DNA of 64,000 nucleotides. Origin: Lachnospiraceae bacterium. Lineage in GTDB: Bacteria; Bacillota; Clostridia; Lachnospirales; Lachnospiraceae. Location: the NCBI GenBank assembly GCA_024691305.1, contig JAILNS010000006.1, forward strand, positions 1 through 64,000, in the 5' to 3' direction. Every line of letters starts with the position of its first letter. The first letter of the stretch is position 1. This document shows, one piece after another, positions 51,577 through 61,462 of the stretch. Made by a program: the position numbers and the translations under genes. The notes beneath the pieces were generated by a model, which saw only the letters and a program-made list of their open reading frames with translations, was not told where the DNA came from and did not search any database.

Positions 51577-53637
51577 ATGAATGATCAGATGTATTCGGAA
51601 ATATATACCACTGTCTCGGAACGTATAAGGGAACTGGCATCGGGAGATATAGCCGACCTTTCCCCTCATGCAAAAGAGTATTTTTATGAGGCTTTTAATT
51701 TTGCGGGCCTGCTCTGTGATACGTGGGAGGTACTTGAACACGCTGAGGATCTTGATAATGCCGAGCTTTCATGCATAAACAGACGTCTCTATGTATCTCT
51801 TTTTCCCGATAATTATAAAAATAGTTATGTAAACCCAAGCATATCGGCCGGAGCCTTCGGAACAGAAACCGGAAGGCTTATGTGTGCTGCATTTGCTGAG
51901 CTTCGTGCGGCCATACCTGCTCTGTATGAGAGAAATCCTGAAGACCTTGTGATCAGGCTGTCACTCATCATGGAGATATATTCGGCATTTGTGTGCGCAC
52001 TTGAAGATGATGAGGAAGTTTCCGCGACGGTTCTTCATGATATCCTGTATTCATATGCCTATGACTACTGGCCGGTCCAGACATATAACAAGGTCAGGGC
52101 ACAGCTTTGTCCGGAATCGGCTTTTATCAGATTTGACATGGCTTCCGAGAACATGAACAGAAGGGCCGATGATGTTATCCGCAAGATGTATCTTACGGGT
52201 GAATATGTGTCCGATAATGAGATTGCGATGGCAAAGAAACTTTGCGCGATGAAGCCCGATGATCTTAAGTCTATGGCGGATACATACACTTCAGGATATA
52301 TCAAGGGATTCGAAGTTACCGGGAGAGATCTTTCGATCAAAGATACCGCGGAACTGCGGTTTAATATCTCTTTTATACCGATGATGGTCATGGCTTCAAG
52401 GAATCTTAAAGAAGCAGGTCTTAAGTGCTCGATGATGCGCGCGGGATACAGCCTTTTTACCGGAAGAAGCGTTGACAAGAACGGGTACTTCGGCGCAAAT
52501 CCAAATCCCCAGTACGACCTTGATCACAAGAACGACTTAAGCCTTATTTTGGACGAAAACCTGAATAAGCGCAGACTTAAAAGCCTTAAAGACGCTTACG
52601 AAAAATTAAAGACCGAGGCTTTAGTATATGCGGGACCTGCGGTAGTGGATATATTCGGGGAACCTGATTTTACTCCGGTCACAAAGGAAGAAGCCGCAGA
52701 CTATACGGCAGATAACCGCATGCTTGTCACGGCTTATGCATCCAAGGCAGGTGCCATGGTCAATGAATATATACCGGGTGAGGAGAGAAGTTTTACGATC
52801 ATTGCCTTTCCGATGCCGTCTGTTTCGGATGATTTTGACAGTGTGTTTGATGCAACAGTCAGGATCAATACATTAGACTATGAGCTTTACAGAGATATCC
52901 AGCAAAAGATCATAGATGTCCTTGATACCGCAGAGTTCGTGCATGTAAAGGGCTGTGGAGCCAATAAGAGCGACTTAAAGGTTCATCTTCATGATATAAA
53001 AGACCCTTCCAAAGAAACGAAATTCGAAAACTGCGTGGCGGATGTTAATATTCCGGTCGGAGAAGTATTTACTTCGCCTGTGCTTGATTCCACGACCGGA
53101 ACACTTCATGTGACCCACGTATTTTTAAACGGGATCGAATATCACGACCTTTGCATAGAAGTAAATGACGGTATGATAACCGGATATTCATGTGCGGAAG
53201 GTGCTAAACTCATTGAAGATAACATTCTGTATCATCACGAGACCCTTCCTATGGGAGAGTGTGCGATCGGAACCAATACGACCGCCTATGTCCTTGCGCG
53301 TAAATACGGTATCGAGGCCAAACTTCCGATCCTGATCGCGGAGAAGACCGGTCCCCATTTTGCATTCGGAGATACATGCTACTCACATTCTGAGGACCTG
53401 AAAGTATATAACCCGGACGGCAAAGAGATCATCGCGCGTGATAACGAATGCTCACTGCTTCGTGACACGGATCCGGAAAAAGCATATTTTAACTGTCATA
53501 CGGATATAACCATCCCCTATGACGAACTCGGAGAACTTTCGGCCGTAAAGGCAGACGGGGACAGTGTGACCATAATAAAAGACGGCCGTTTTGTACTGCC
53601 CGGATGCGAAGAATTAAACCGTCCTTTTGACGAGTGA
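51577..53637 (+). CDS. M29-type metallo-aminopeptidase with long N-terminal extension
   Basis: 686 residues against about 370-410 for M29 enzymes. The C-terminal half (from about 340) has the M29 metal ligand set in order: E496 in NIPVGEVFTSP, E561 in MGECAIGTNT, H594 in GPHFAFGDTCYSH, H641 and D643 in NCHTDITIPYDEL; also GCGANKSDLKV and LVYAGPAVVDIFGEP at its start. It should remove N-terminal amino acids with Co/Zn/Mg. The N-terminal 330 residues are helical and unassigned; I know of no close family name. Weak ribosome binding site (GGACC). Stand-alone gene. Confidence 0.78.
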   Translation: MNDQMYSEIYTTVSERIRELASGDIADLSPHAKEYFYEAFNFAGLLCDTWEVLEHAEDLDNAELSCINRRLYVSLFPDNYKNSYVNPSISAGAFGTETGRLMCAAFAELRAAIPALYERNPEDLVIRLSLIMEIYSAFVCALEDDEEVSATVLHDILYSYAYDYWPVQTYNKVRAQLCPESAFIRFDMASENMNRRADDVIRKMYLTGEYVSDNEIAMAKKLCAMKPDDLKSMADTYTSGYIKGFEVTGRDLSIKDTAELRFNISFIPMMVMASRNLKEAGLKCSMMRAGYSLFTGRSVDKNGYFGANPNPQYDLDHKNDLSLILDENLNKRRLKSLKDAYEKLKTEALVYAGPAVVDIFGEPDFTPVTKEEAADYTADNRMLVTAYASKAGAMVNEYIPGEERSFTIIAFPMPSVSDDFDSVFDATVRINTLDYELYRDIQQKIIDVLDTAEFVHVKGCGANKSDLKVHLHDIKDPSKETKFENCVADVNIPVGEVFTSPVLDSTTGTLHVTHVFLNGIEYHDLCIEVNDGMITGYSCAEGAKLIEDNILYHHETLPMGECAIGTNTTAYVLARKYGIEAKLPILIAEKTGPHFAFGDTCYSHSEDLKVYNPDGKEIIARDNECSLLRDTDPEKAYFNCHTDITIPYDELGELSAVKADGDSVTIIKDGRFVLPGCEELNRPFDE

Positions 53638-53766
53638 TATATACTATTTTTTCTATTATCTTTACCCTATATGTGGTATACTATATTGGAGTATGTTCGT
53701 GAACTATGTGTAAATGTCATAAGAGGCACGAATATCGACCAAAACTACATTTAGGAGATTCAAAAA
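53638..53766 (+). promoter_or_regulatory. leader of the pur operon, probable promoter
   Basis: An AT-rich gap with a plausible -10 TATACT at 53677-53682 but no clear -35. GAATATCG-type motifs are present but no convincing PurR box, ZTP or purine riboswitch core could be built by eye. TTTAGGAGA is the ribosome binding site for purE. Confidence 0.4.
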
Positions 53767-54273
53767 ATGCCACAGGTATCTATAGTGATGGGTTCTGATT
53801 CCGATATGAGCGTAATGAGCAAAGCTGCCGATATGCTTGAGAAGTTCGGGATCACCTATGAAATGAAGATCATATCCGCCCACAGGGAGCCGGATATCTT
53901 TTTTGAGTACGCCAAAACCGCAGAAAGCCGCGGGATCAAAGTCATAATCGCAGGTGCAGGCATGGCGGCTCATCTTCCCGGAATGTGCGCTGCACTGTTC
54001 CCCATGCCGGTCATCGGAGTTCCGATGCATACAACTTCTCTCGGAGGCAGAGATTCTCTTTACTCGATCGTACAGATGCCAAGCGGGATCCCGGTTGCAA
54101 CGGTAGCGATAGGCGGAGGCGCAAACGCAGGTATTCTGGCAGCCAAGATCCTTGCTGTATCGGACCCTGAACTTCTGGCTAAGCTTAAGGCTTATTCGGA
54201 GGAAATGTGTAAGTCTGTCGAAGCCAAAGACAGGAAGCTTTCCGAAATCGGATACAAAGAATATCAGTCGTGA
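53767..54273 (+). CDS. purE: N5-carboxyaminoimidazole ribonucleotide mutase (PurE class I)
   Basis: 168 residues. The GSDSDMSVM loop, IISAHREPD (catalytic His and Arg) and AGMAAHLPGM, then GVPMHTTSLGGRDSLYSIVQMPSGIPVATVAIGG... of class I PurE are all visible. It moves the carboxylate to C4 of the imidazole in purine synthesis. PurK is not in the window. First gene of purE-purM-purN-purD. Confidence 0.95.
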   Translation: MPQVSIVMGSDSDMSVMSKAADMLEKFGITYEMKIISAHREPDIFFEYAKTAESRGIKVIIAGAGMAAHLPGMCAALFPMPVIGVPMHTTSLGGRDSLYSIVQMPSGIPVATVAIGGGANAGILAAKILAVSDPELLAKLKAYSEEMCKSVEAKDRKLSEIGYKEYQS

Positions 54274-54327
54274 CAAAACTGTTCGGAGTAAACGACCGGA
54301 CACAGACCAAAAAGGAGACCATCACAT

Positions 54328-55353
54328 ATGGATTATAAAAGCGCAGGCGTAGATATAGAAGCCGGATACAAAAGCGTTGAACTCATCAAAAAAAGCGTGG
54401 CACAGACCATGAGACCCGAAGTTCTCGGGGGACTCGGAGGCTTTGCGGGAGCCTTCTCTTTAAGCAAGATCAAAGACATGGAAGATCCGATCCTCGTGTC
54501 CGGTACCGATGGAGTAGGAACCAAGATCAAAGCCGCATTTATCATGGATAAACATGATACGGTCGGGATCGACTGTGTGGCAATGTGTGTTAACGATATA
54601 GCATGTGCGGGCGGAGAACCTCTGTTTTTCCTCGATTACATAGCATGCGGCAAGAATATCCCTGAGAAGATCGCACAGATAGTAGCAGGTGTTGCGGAAG
54701 GATGTAAGCAGTCCGAAGCTGCGCTTATAGGCGGAGAGACAGCTGAACATCCCGGACTTATGCCCGAAGATGAGTATGATCTTGCAGGATTTGCGGTAGG
54801 AGTTGTAGACCGAAAGGACATGATAACCGGAGAGAACATCAAAGCCGGCGATACACTGATCGGCATTGCGTCAAGCGGAATACATTCAAACGGATTTTCG
54901 CTTATCCGCAAGGTTTTTGATATGACCAAGGAAAGCCTTAACACATATTACGATGAGCTGGGAGCTACTCTTGGTGAGACACTTCTTACACCTACAAGGA
55001 TATATGTGAAGGCTCTTAAAGCGATCAAGGAAGCAAGCATAACCGTTAAGGGTGCAAGCCATATAACAGGCGGCGGTTTCTATGAGAATATCCCCCGTAT
55101 GCTTCCCGAAGGTACGAGAGCAAGCGTAAAACTCGATTCCTTCCCGAGGCTTCCGATCTTTGATCTCATACAGTCCAAGGGCGGTATCGCCGATGAGATG
55201 ATGTATAACACATATAACTGCGGACTTGGCATGGTTCTTGCAATAGACCCCGCAGATGCACAGACCGTTGTTTCGATACTCGAAAAAGCAGGTGAAAAAG
55301 CATATATAGTCGGAGAAGTGATATCCGGCGAGAAGGGCGTGGATCTATGTTAA
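54328..55353 (+). CDS. purM: phosphoribosylformylglycinamidine cyclo-ligase
   Basis: 341 residues. ATP-dependent AIR synthase. [20 protein letters not shown] is the typical N-terminus; [32 protein letters not shown] and [18 protein letters not shown] contain metal/ATP residues; [15 protein letters not shown] and [15 protein letters not shown] complete the fold. Ribosome binding site AAAAAGGAGACC. Overlaps purN by 7 bases. Confidence 0.96.
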   Translation: MDYKSAGVDIEAGYKSVELIKKSVAQTMRPEVLGGLGGFAGAFSLSKIKDMEDPILVSGTDGVGTKIKAAFIMDKHDTVGIDCVAMCVNDIACAGGEPLFFLDYIACGKNIPEKIAQIVAGVAEGCKQSEAALIGGETAEHPGLMPEDEYDLAGFAVGVVDRKDMITGENIKAGDTLIGIASSGIHSNGFSLIRKVFDMTKESLNTYYDELGATLGETLLTPTRIYVKALKAIKEASITVKGASHITGGGFYENIPRMLPEGTRASVKLDSFPRLPIFDLIQSKGGIADEMMYNTYNCGLGMVLAIDPADAQTVVSILEKAGEKAYIVGEVISGEKGVDLC

Positions 55354-55970
55354 GGATCACTGTTTTAGTATCAGGCGGAGGAACAAATCTCCAGGCAATA
55401 ATCGATGCGATAAGGGCCGGTATCATACACGATACGCAGATAGCGAGAGTAATAAGCAACAATCCCAAGGCTTATGCCATGGAAAGAGCTAAGGAAGCAG
55501 GGATTGAAGCTATGTGCATCTCTCCGAAATCATATGACGACCGTGAGAAGTTTCATGATGCCCTGCTTAAAGGAATAGATGATGCGGATACTGATCTGGT
55601 AGTGCTTGCCGGATTTATGGTGGTTCTTCCTCCGAAACTCATAAAAAAATATGCGGGCAGGATCATAAATATTCATCCTTCCCTTATCCCTTCTTTTTGC
55701 GGACAGGGATATTACGGGCTTAGAGTTCATGAGGCTGTGCTTGCAAGGGGTGTCAAGGTTACAGGAGCCACGGTTCATTTTGTGGATGAAGGCACCGATA
55801 CCGGACCGATAATATTTCAGCAGGCCGTAGAAGTAAAACAGGATGACACTCCCGAAACCCTGCAGCGCCGGGTAATGGAAGAAGCGGAATGGAAGATCAT
55901 GCCCCGCGCGATCGATATGATAGCTCAGGGACGAGTGAAAATAAAGGACGGACGTGTGATCCTGTCTTAG
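55347..55970 (+). CDS. purN: phosphoribosylglycinamide formyltransferase
   Basis: 207 residues. Transfers formyl from 10-formyl-THF to [24 protein letters not shown]-like [36 protein letters not shown] (catalytic Asn and His) and [16 protein letters not shown] (catalytic Asp) are present. Starts in the last bases of purM. Complete; ends in RVILS. Confidence 0.95.
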   Translation: MLRITVLVSGGGTNLQAIIDAIRAGIIHDTQIARVISNNPKAYAMERAKEAGIEAMCISPKSYDDREKFHDALLKGIDDADTDLVVLAGFMVVLPPKLIKKYAGRIINIHPSLIPSFCGQGYYGLRVHEAVLARGVKVTGATVHFVDEGTDTGPIIFQQAVEVKQDDTPETLQRRVMEEAEWKIMPRAIDMIAQGRVKIKDGRVILS

Positions 55971-56009
55971 GAACAGGCACAGATCCGGACATGATGATAG
56001 GAGAAATAT

Positions 56010-57290
56010 ATGAATATACTTGTTGTAGGCAGTGGCGGAAGAGAACATGCCATAGTCACATCGATAGCGGGGAGTGCAAAGGCAGATAAGATATACTGCG
56101 CTCCCGGAAATGCAGGGATAGCGGCTCTTGCTGAATGTGTACCGATCAAGGCCATGGAATTTGACGCACTTGTTGCCTTTGCAAAAGAGCATTCCATCGA
56201 CCTTACGGTAATAGGCATGGATGATCCTCTTGTGGGCGGTATCGTGGATGTCTTTGAGGCAGCAGGCTTAAGAGTCTTCGGCCCCAACAAGGCAGCGGCT
56301 ATTCTTGAGGGCTCCAAGGCGTTTTCCAAGGACCTCATGAAAAAATACAATATTCCCACGGCTGCTTATGAGAATTTTACGGATCCCGATGCAGCGATCG
56401 AATATCTTAAGACGGCGAAGTTCCCCATAGTCTTAAAGGCGGACGGACTTGCACTCGGCAAAGGTGTTTTGATATGCAACGATATGGATGAAGCTGTCGA
56501 AGGTGTTAAAACGATCATGCAGGACAAAAAGTTCGGTACGGCAGGCAACACGATGGTCATCGAGGAGTTCCTGACAGGACGCGAAGTTTCGGTTTTGTCT
56601 TTTGTGGACGGTAAGACCATCAAGATCATGGATTCCGCACAGGATCATAAAAGAGCATACGACGGTGATGAAGGACCGAATACCGGCGGAATGGGTAACT
56701 TTTCTCCCAGTCCTTTCTATACGGATGAGGTCGATGATTTTTGCCGTAAATATATATATCAGGCAACGGTCGATGCGATGGCCAAAGAAGGACGTCCGTT
56801 TAAAGGAGTCATATTCTTCGGACTGATGCTTACAGAAGACGGCCCCAGGGTGCTTGAGTACAATGCCCGATTCGGAGATCCCGAAGCCCAGGTGGTTCTT
56901 CCCAGGCTTAAAAATGACATAATTGACGTATTTGAAGCATGTATCGACGGAAGATTAGATCAGATCGACCTGGAGTTTGAATCGGACAAGGCAGCGGTCT
57001 GCGTTGTACTTGCATCCGACGGATACCCCATATCTTATGAAAAAGGTTATCCGATAAGCGGACTGGAGGCATTTGACGGTAAAGACGACTACTACTGCTT
57101 CCATGCCGGAACGGCTTTTAAGGATGGACAGATCGTGACAAACGGCGGAAGAGTACTTGGGATAACAGCCGTAGGTTCCGATCTTAAGGAAGCGAGAGAC
57201 AAGGCGTATGAAGCCACAAAATGGGTTTCATTTGATAATAAGTATATGCGTCACGACATAGGTCATGCGATAGACGAAGCAGACATATAG
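56010..57290 (+). CDS. purD: phosphoribosylamine-glycine ligase
   Basis: 426 residues, ATP-grasp enzyme for GAR. VVGSGGREHAI at the N-terminus, FVVKADGLALGKGVLI-like block KADGLALGKGVLICND, EEFLTGREVSVLSFVDG, DHKRAYDGDEGPNTGGMGNF and VLEYNARFGDPEAQVVLPRL are diagnostic. ATG 56010 has ATAGGAGAAAT. Last of the pur genes here; purF, purC, purB, purH are not in the window. Confidence 0.96.
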   Translation: MNILVVGSGGREHAIVTSIAGSAKADKIYCAPGNAGIAALAECVPIKAMEFDALVAFAKEHSIDLTVIGMDDPLVGGIVDVFEAAGLRVFGPNKAAAILEGSKAFSKDLMKKYNIPTAAYENFTDPDAAIEYLKTAKFPIVLKADGLALGKGVLICNDMDEAVEGVKTIMQDKKFGTAGNTMVIEEFLTGREVSVLSFVDGKTIKIMDSAQDHKRAYDGDEGPNTGGMGNFSPSPFYTDEVDDFCRKYIYQATVDAMAKEGRPFKGVIFFGLMLTEDGPRVLEYNARFGDPEAQVVLPRLKNDIIDVFEACIDGRLDQIDLEFESDKAAVCVVLASDGYPISYEKGYPISGLEAFDGKDDYYCFHAGTAFKDGQIVTNGGRVLGITAVGSDLKEARDKAYEATKWVSFDNKYMRHDIGHAIDEADI

Positions 57291-57315
57291 ACCGGACATA
57301 TACGGAGGGATAACT

Positions 57316-57603
57316 GTGGCGATCGATATATTTAATCTTCAGGACATGAAGCTGAATGAGATTCCCAAGGCTTGTGAATACTGTGGCGGTGAACTTGAAT
57401 ATTCCGGACTGGGTGAATACACCTGCAAGAATTGCAATAAGATCACGAGAGATGATTACGGTAAGGTCAGGCATTATATCGAAAATCATCCCGGTGCTAC
57501 GGGGGTTGAAGTCAGCACGATGACCGGTGTCAGCAAGGCTACGATAAACAGGTTTCTCAAGGAAGACAGAATACAGATAAAACCATACAGTAAAGACAAC
57601 TAG
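57316..57603 (+). CDS. small zinc-ribbon/helix-turn-helix protein
   Basis: 95 residues from GTG 57316 (GGAGGG seven bases in front). Two Cys pairs, CEYCGG and CKNCNK, form a zinc ribbon (residues about 19-44), and the C-terminal part (GVEVSTMTGVSKATINRFLK) is a helix-turn-helix. It resembles the YvyF/TIGR03826-type regulators of flagellar operons, but no flagellar gene is nearby, so a broader role in regulation is more likely. Located between purD and the SH3b/poly-Asp gene. Confidence 0.68.
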   Translation: MAIDIFNLQDMKLNEIPKACEYCGGELEYSGLGEYTCKNCNKITRDDYGKVRHYIENHPGATGVEVSTMTGVSKATINRFLKEDRIQIKPYSKDN

Positions 57604-57637
57604 TTGCAAAACAAAGTTTTACGGAGGATGTAATATC

Positions 57638-58942
57638 ATGAACAAAAAGCGAATAACGCAGGCAGCAGCAAGATTATTGAGTGCAATGCTCACGGCGGCG
57701 GTTGTATTCGGAGGAGCGGGGATCACAGCCCTGGCCGAGTCGAGCGGAACCGTAACCGTTGACAATGCAAAAGTCAGGAGCGATGCATCTACGGATTCAT
57801 CAACTCTTTCCACTCTTGCAAACGGCACTCAGGTAACGGTGACCGACGAAAAATCCGATTCATCGGGAAATGTCTGGTATCATGTAACTCTTTCCGACGG
57901 AACCACCGGCTATGTAAGATCAGACCTTATGACGGTTACCGCATCAACAGAAGAAACTGCCGAAGCAACGGACGGGGCAGCAACAGACGGGGCAGTCGAT
58001 GCAGCTTCCGCTGATCTTTCAGGCGGTATCGATATCATGTCGATAGTCAATCCCGGAGACGTTACGGCACAGGACATGCAGAATGCGACGATCAACGTAG
58101 CTACCGGTAAGGTAAGAAGCGACGCATCAACAAGCTCCGATATAGTAGCTCAGCTGAATCAGGGAACTCAGGTTGTGATCTCGGGTTCAAAGCTTGGCAG
58201 TGACTCAAAGACCTGGTATTATTCGACCTTTATAGACGGGGGTGCACAGAAGAGCGGATTTATACGTTCGGATCTTGTGGATATGGGTGATGTGATCATA
58301 ATGTCCACACCTGAGCCCGAAGTAACAGAGGAAGCTCCCGTCGAGGAAGCTCCCGTTGAGGAAGTGGCAGTAAATAATGATTACGAACTTGTATATACGG
58401 ATGACGGAAACGGACAGGATGTATGGTGGCTTTATAACCATATCGATAATACCCGTGAAAAACTCCAGGAGCTCCTTGATTTTGCAAATCAGCAGGAAAG
58501 CAAGACCGCGACACTTACCGATGCCAATAATAAACTTAAGATATTAAGCATCGTACTGGGGGCACTTCTTTTGCTTGCACTTATAGCAGTTGTGGTTCTT
58601 GCCATTAAATTGAACTCTGCCGGATATGAATATATCGATGACGATGATGACGACGATGATGACGATGATGACGACGATGATGACGACGATGAGGATGATG
58701 ATGACGACGACAGGACATCAAGACGCAGAAGAAATCAGTCACAGAGCTCATCCAGATCAAGAAGTCGTGAACGTGAGCGTGAACGCGATCGTGAACGCAC
58801 ATCCAGACGCAGAATTGACGACGACGATGATGACGATGACGATGATGTAAAGACTGCTCCCGTTAAAAAGAGTAAACCCAAGAACTTTATGATCGATGAT
58901 GATGATTTTGAACTTGAGTTCCTGAATATAGATGATAAGTGA
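57638..58942 (+). CDS. SH3b-domain membrane protein with polyaspartate and RS/RE-rich cytoplasmic tail
   Basis: 434 residues. Signal peptide (about 1-33, ending ITALAES), two SH3b cell-wall-binding domains (about 38-101 and 145-215; VRSDASTDSSTLSTLANGTQ and VRSDASTSSDIVAQLNQGTQ), an acidic PVEEAPVEE linker, a short coiled part, one membrane helix (about 306-328), then a tail of unusual make-up: D18-E-D6, an Arg/Ser/Glu/Gln stretch (RTSRRRRNQSQSSSRSRSRE and more), D10 and a Lys-rich end with DDDDFELEFLN. The tail would be inside the cell. Nearby ClpC suggests proteostasis but no link is proven. Ribosome binding site ACGGAGGATG. Confidence 0.8.
   Translation: MNKKRITQAAARLLSAMLTAAVVFGGAGITALAESSGTVTVDNAKVRSDASTDSSTLSTLANGTQVTVTDEKSDSSGNVWYHVTLSDGTTGYVRSDLMTVTASTEETAEATDGAATDGAVDAASADLSGGIDIMSIVNPGDVTAQDMQNATINVATGKVRSDASTSSDIVAQLNQGTQVVISGSKLGSDSKTWYYSTFIDGGAQKSGFIRSDLVDMGDVIIMSTPEPEVTEEAPVEEAPVEEVAVNNDYELVYTDDGNGQDVWWLYNHIDNTREKLQELLDFANQQESKTATLTDANNKLKILSIVLGALLLLALIAVVVLAIKLNSAGYEYIDDDDDDDDDDDDDDDDDDEDDDDDDRTSRRRRNQSQSSSRSRSRERERERDRERTSRRRIDDDDDDDDDDVKTAPVKKSKPKNFMIDDDDFELEFLNIDDK
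58637..58711 (+). repeat. GAT/GAC codon array (25 Asp/Glu codons)
   Basis: Trinucleotide microsatellite within the tail: 18 Asp codons, one Glu, six Asp, with mixed GAT/GAC use. A second run of 10 Asp codons lies at about 58818-58847. Both are likely to slip in replication and vary between strains. Confidence 0.9.
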
Positions 58943-58967
58943 TCAACTAAGATCTGAAGGATGACAT

Positions 58968-61421
58968 ATGCAACCGGAATATACCGACAAGGCGCATATA
59001 GCGCTTGAACTTGCAAGAAGAGCAGCCAGGAACTTAGGCCAGAGTTATATAGGTACCGAGCATCTGCTCCTTGGACTAATCAAGGAGAGCACAGGTGTCG
59101 CAGCCAAAATTCTTATCGACAATGGAGTAAGTGCAGAACAGCTTACCGAGATGATAAGCGATCTTCTGGCTCCCGAGTCCCTGACACTTCTTGCCGATAA
59201 AGGAGATTTTTCTCCCAAAGCCAAAGCCGTACTAAACGAGGCACAAAGACAGGCCGAACGGTTCAAAAGCGACCGTATAGGCACGGAACATATTCTTTTG
59301 TCCATACTTAAAGAAAGTGACAGTATAGCTTTAAGGCTTCTTAATACAATAGGAGTATCCACACAGAAACTCTACGTAGACACACTTGTCAGCATGGGAG
59401 TAGATCCGGCCAAATACAAGGATGATCTAAACCAGGTAAACAGAAACCGCAAAGGCAAGGGATCAACTCTTGAACAGTATTCAAGAGATCTGACCGCGCT
59501 TGCCAAAGAGGGCGCCTTAGATCCGGTGATCGGACGAAATGATGAGATACAGCGGGTTATACAGATACTTAGCCGCAGGACCAAGAACAATCCCTGTCTC
59601 ATAGGTGAACCCGGCGTAGGTAAGACTGCGATCGTGGAGGGTCTGGCTCTGCGTATAGTAAACGGAGAAGTTCCTTTTACGGTACAAAACAAACGACTTC
59701 TCACGCTTGATCTGTCCGGAATGGTGGCAGGTTCCAAGTACAGAGGAGAGTTTGAGGAAAGGATCAAAAAAGTCATAAGTGAGGTTACCGAGGACGGTAA
59801 TATCATTCTTTTTCTCGATGAGTTACATACCCTGATCGGAGCCGGCGGAGCGGAGGGTGCTATCGATGCATCCAATATCTTAAAGCCTTCTCTTGCCAGG
59901 GGTGAACTTCAGCTTATCGGTGCGACCACGATATCCGAGTACAGAAAGTATATAGAAAAGGATGCTGCCCTTGAAAGAAGATTCCAGCCCGTATCGGTAG
60001 AAGAACCTGATACCGAAGAAGCGATACGAATCCTTCAGGGTGTGGCACATAAATACGAAGAGCACCATCAGGTTAAGATAACGGAGGATGCCCTGGTAGC
60101 TGCCGTGCAGCTTTCCGCCAGATATATCAACGACCGCAATCTGCCCGATAAGGCCATAGATCTCATCGATGAAGCATCTGCCGCAGCCAGACTTCATACC
60201 ACTTCACATCCCAAGAAACTGACCGATATGGCTGAAGAGATAGAGAAGATAGATAAGCAGATCGAGCGTTCTGTCCGTATGGAAGCATATGGTCAGGCCG
60301 GTGAACTGCGCCGCAGGCAGATAGAACTCAAGAAAAAATATGAGAAAGCATTGCATAAATTTGAGGCGGGAGAACAGGATAAGTATTTTACGGTAACGGA
60401 AGAAGATATAGCGGCCGTTGTATCCATGTGGACCAAGATACCGCTTAATAAGCTTGAGGAAAAAGAGTCTGAGAAGCTTCTTAGACTTGAGGATACTCTT
60501 CATAAGAGGGTCATAGGCCAGGAGGAAGCGGTAACGGCTCTTGCAAGGGCCATAAGGCGAGGCAGGGTTGGATTAAAAGATCCCCGTCGTCCTATCGGTT
60601 CGTTCCTGTTTCTGGGACCTACAGGTGTAGGTAAGACCGAACTGTGTAAGGCACTTGCAGAAGCAATGTTTGGCTCTGAGTCGGCACTTATCAGGGTTGA
60701 TATGTCCGAGTATATGGAAGGTCATTCGGTTTCCAAGATGATAGGTTCCCCTCCGGGATATGTGGGATTTGAAGAAGGCGGTCAGCTGAGCGAGAAGATA
60801 AGACGCAATCCTTATTCCGTTGTTCTTTTTGACGAGATCGAAAAAGCTCATCCCGACGTATTCAATATCCTGCTTCAGGTGCTTGATGACGGACATATCA
60901 CGGATTCAAAGGGGCGTAAGGTAAGCTTTAAAAACACCATTTTAGTCATGACCTCAAATGCAGGTGCAATGAGGATAATGGAGCCCAAGAATTTAGGTTT
61001 CGGAGCCGGAGACACTGCGGAAAAAACATATGACAAGATGAAGTCTTCCGTGATGGAAGAGGTCAAAAAAATATTTAAACCCGAGTTCATAAACCGTATA
61101 GATGAGATCATGGTATTCCATCCTCTGACCAAAGATGACATGACCAGGATCGTGACTTTACTTGCGGCGGACCTTACCGACAGATGCCGCACACAGATGG
61201 GTATTGAACTTAAGTTTACACCCACACTTAAGAAATATATAGTCGATAAATATTCCGATGCCAAGATGGGAGCGCGTCCTCTTAAGAGAGCGATACAGTC
61301 GTTCGTTGAAGATGAACTCGCACAGGAGATACTTGCGGGCCATATTCATGAAGGGGACAATGTCAGCGCTTCGGTAAAGGATCAAAAGGTACGTTTCACC
61401 GTCAAAGAAACGGACAAATAA
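58968..61421 (+). CDS. clpC: ClpC-type AAA+ unfoldase
   Basis: 817 residues. N-terminal Clp repeats (about 1-145), first AAA+ (Walker A GEPGVGKTA, Walker B ILFLDELHTLIGAGGAEG), middle domain of the ClpC length (EKIDKQIERSVRMEAYGQAG), second AAA+ (GPTGVGKTE, VVLFDEIEKAHPDVFN), and a D2-small C-terminal domain. Works with ClpP to degrade misfolded proteins. ctsR, mcsA and mcsB, usual operon partners, are not upstream; the preceding gene is the SH3b/poly-Asp protein. ATG behind TGAAGGATGACAT. Confidence 0.96.
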   Translation: MQPEYTDKAHIALELARRAARNLGQSYIGTEHLLLGLIKESTGVAAKILIDNGVSAEQLTEMISDLLAPESLTLLADKGDFSPKAKAVLNEAQRQAERFKSDRIGTEHILLSILKESDSIALRLLNTIGVSTQKLYVDTLVSMGVDPAKYKDDLNQVNRNRKGKGSTLEQYSRDLTALAKEGALDPVIGRNDEIQRVIQILSRRTKNNPCLIGEPGVGKTAIVEGLALRIVNGEVPFTVQNKRLLTLDLSGMVAGSKYRGEFEERIKKVISEVTEDGNIILFLDELHTLIGAGGAEGAIDASNILKPSLARGELQLIGATTISEYRKYIEKDAALERRFQPVSVEEPDTEEAIRILQGVAHKYEEHHQVKITEDALVAAVQLSARYINDRNLPDKAIDLIDEASAAARLHTTSHPKKLTDMAEEIEKIDKQIERSVRMEAYGQAGELRRRQIELKKKYEKALHKFEAGEQDKYFTVTEEDIAAVVSMWTKIPLNKLEEKESEKLLRLEDTLHKRVIGQEEAVTALARAIRRGRVGLKDPRRPIGSFLFLGPTGVGKTELCKALAEAMFGSESALIRVDMSEYMEGHSVSKMIGSPPGYVGFEEGGQLSEKIRRNPYSVVLFDEIEKAHPDVFNILLQVLDDGHITDSKGRKVSFKNTILVMTSNAGAMRIMEPKNLGFGAGDTAEKTYDKMKSSVMEEVKKIFKPEFINRIDEIMVFHPLTKDDMTRIVTLLAADLTDRCRTQMGIELKFTPTLKKYIVDKYSDAKMGARPLKRAIQSFVEDELAQEILAGHIHEGDNVSASVKDQKVRFTVKETDK

Positions 61422-61462
61422 TTAAACACTGAAAACCAACATCATTTACGGAGGTAAAAAAG

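Noticed and set aside
53638-53766. Purine or ZTP riboswitch before purE
   Set aside because: The leader is only about 80-90 bases after the likely -10, and I could not find the conserved cores of either class.
57316-57603. Zinc-ribbon/HTH protein as a flagellar regulator
   Set aside because: The fold resembles YvyF, but no flagellar gene lies in the window, so I kept a neutral call.
58605-59016. Minus-strand frames rich in Ser, His and Arg opposite the poly-Asp tail
   Set aside because: They are complements of the GAT/GAC array and RS codons; repetitive frames stay open on both strands by composition.
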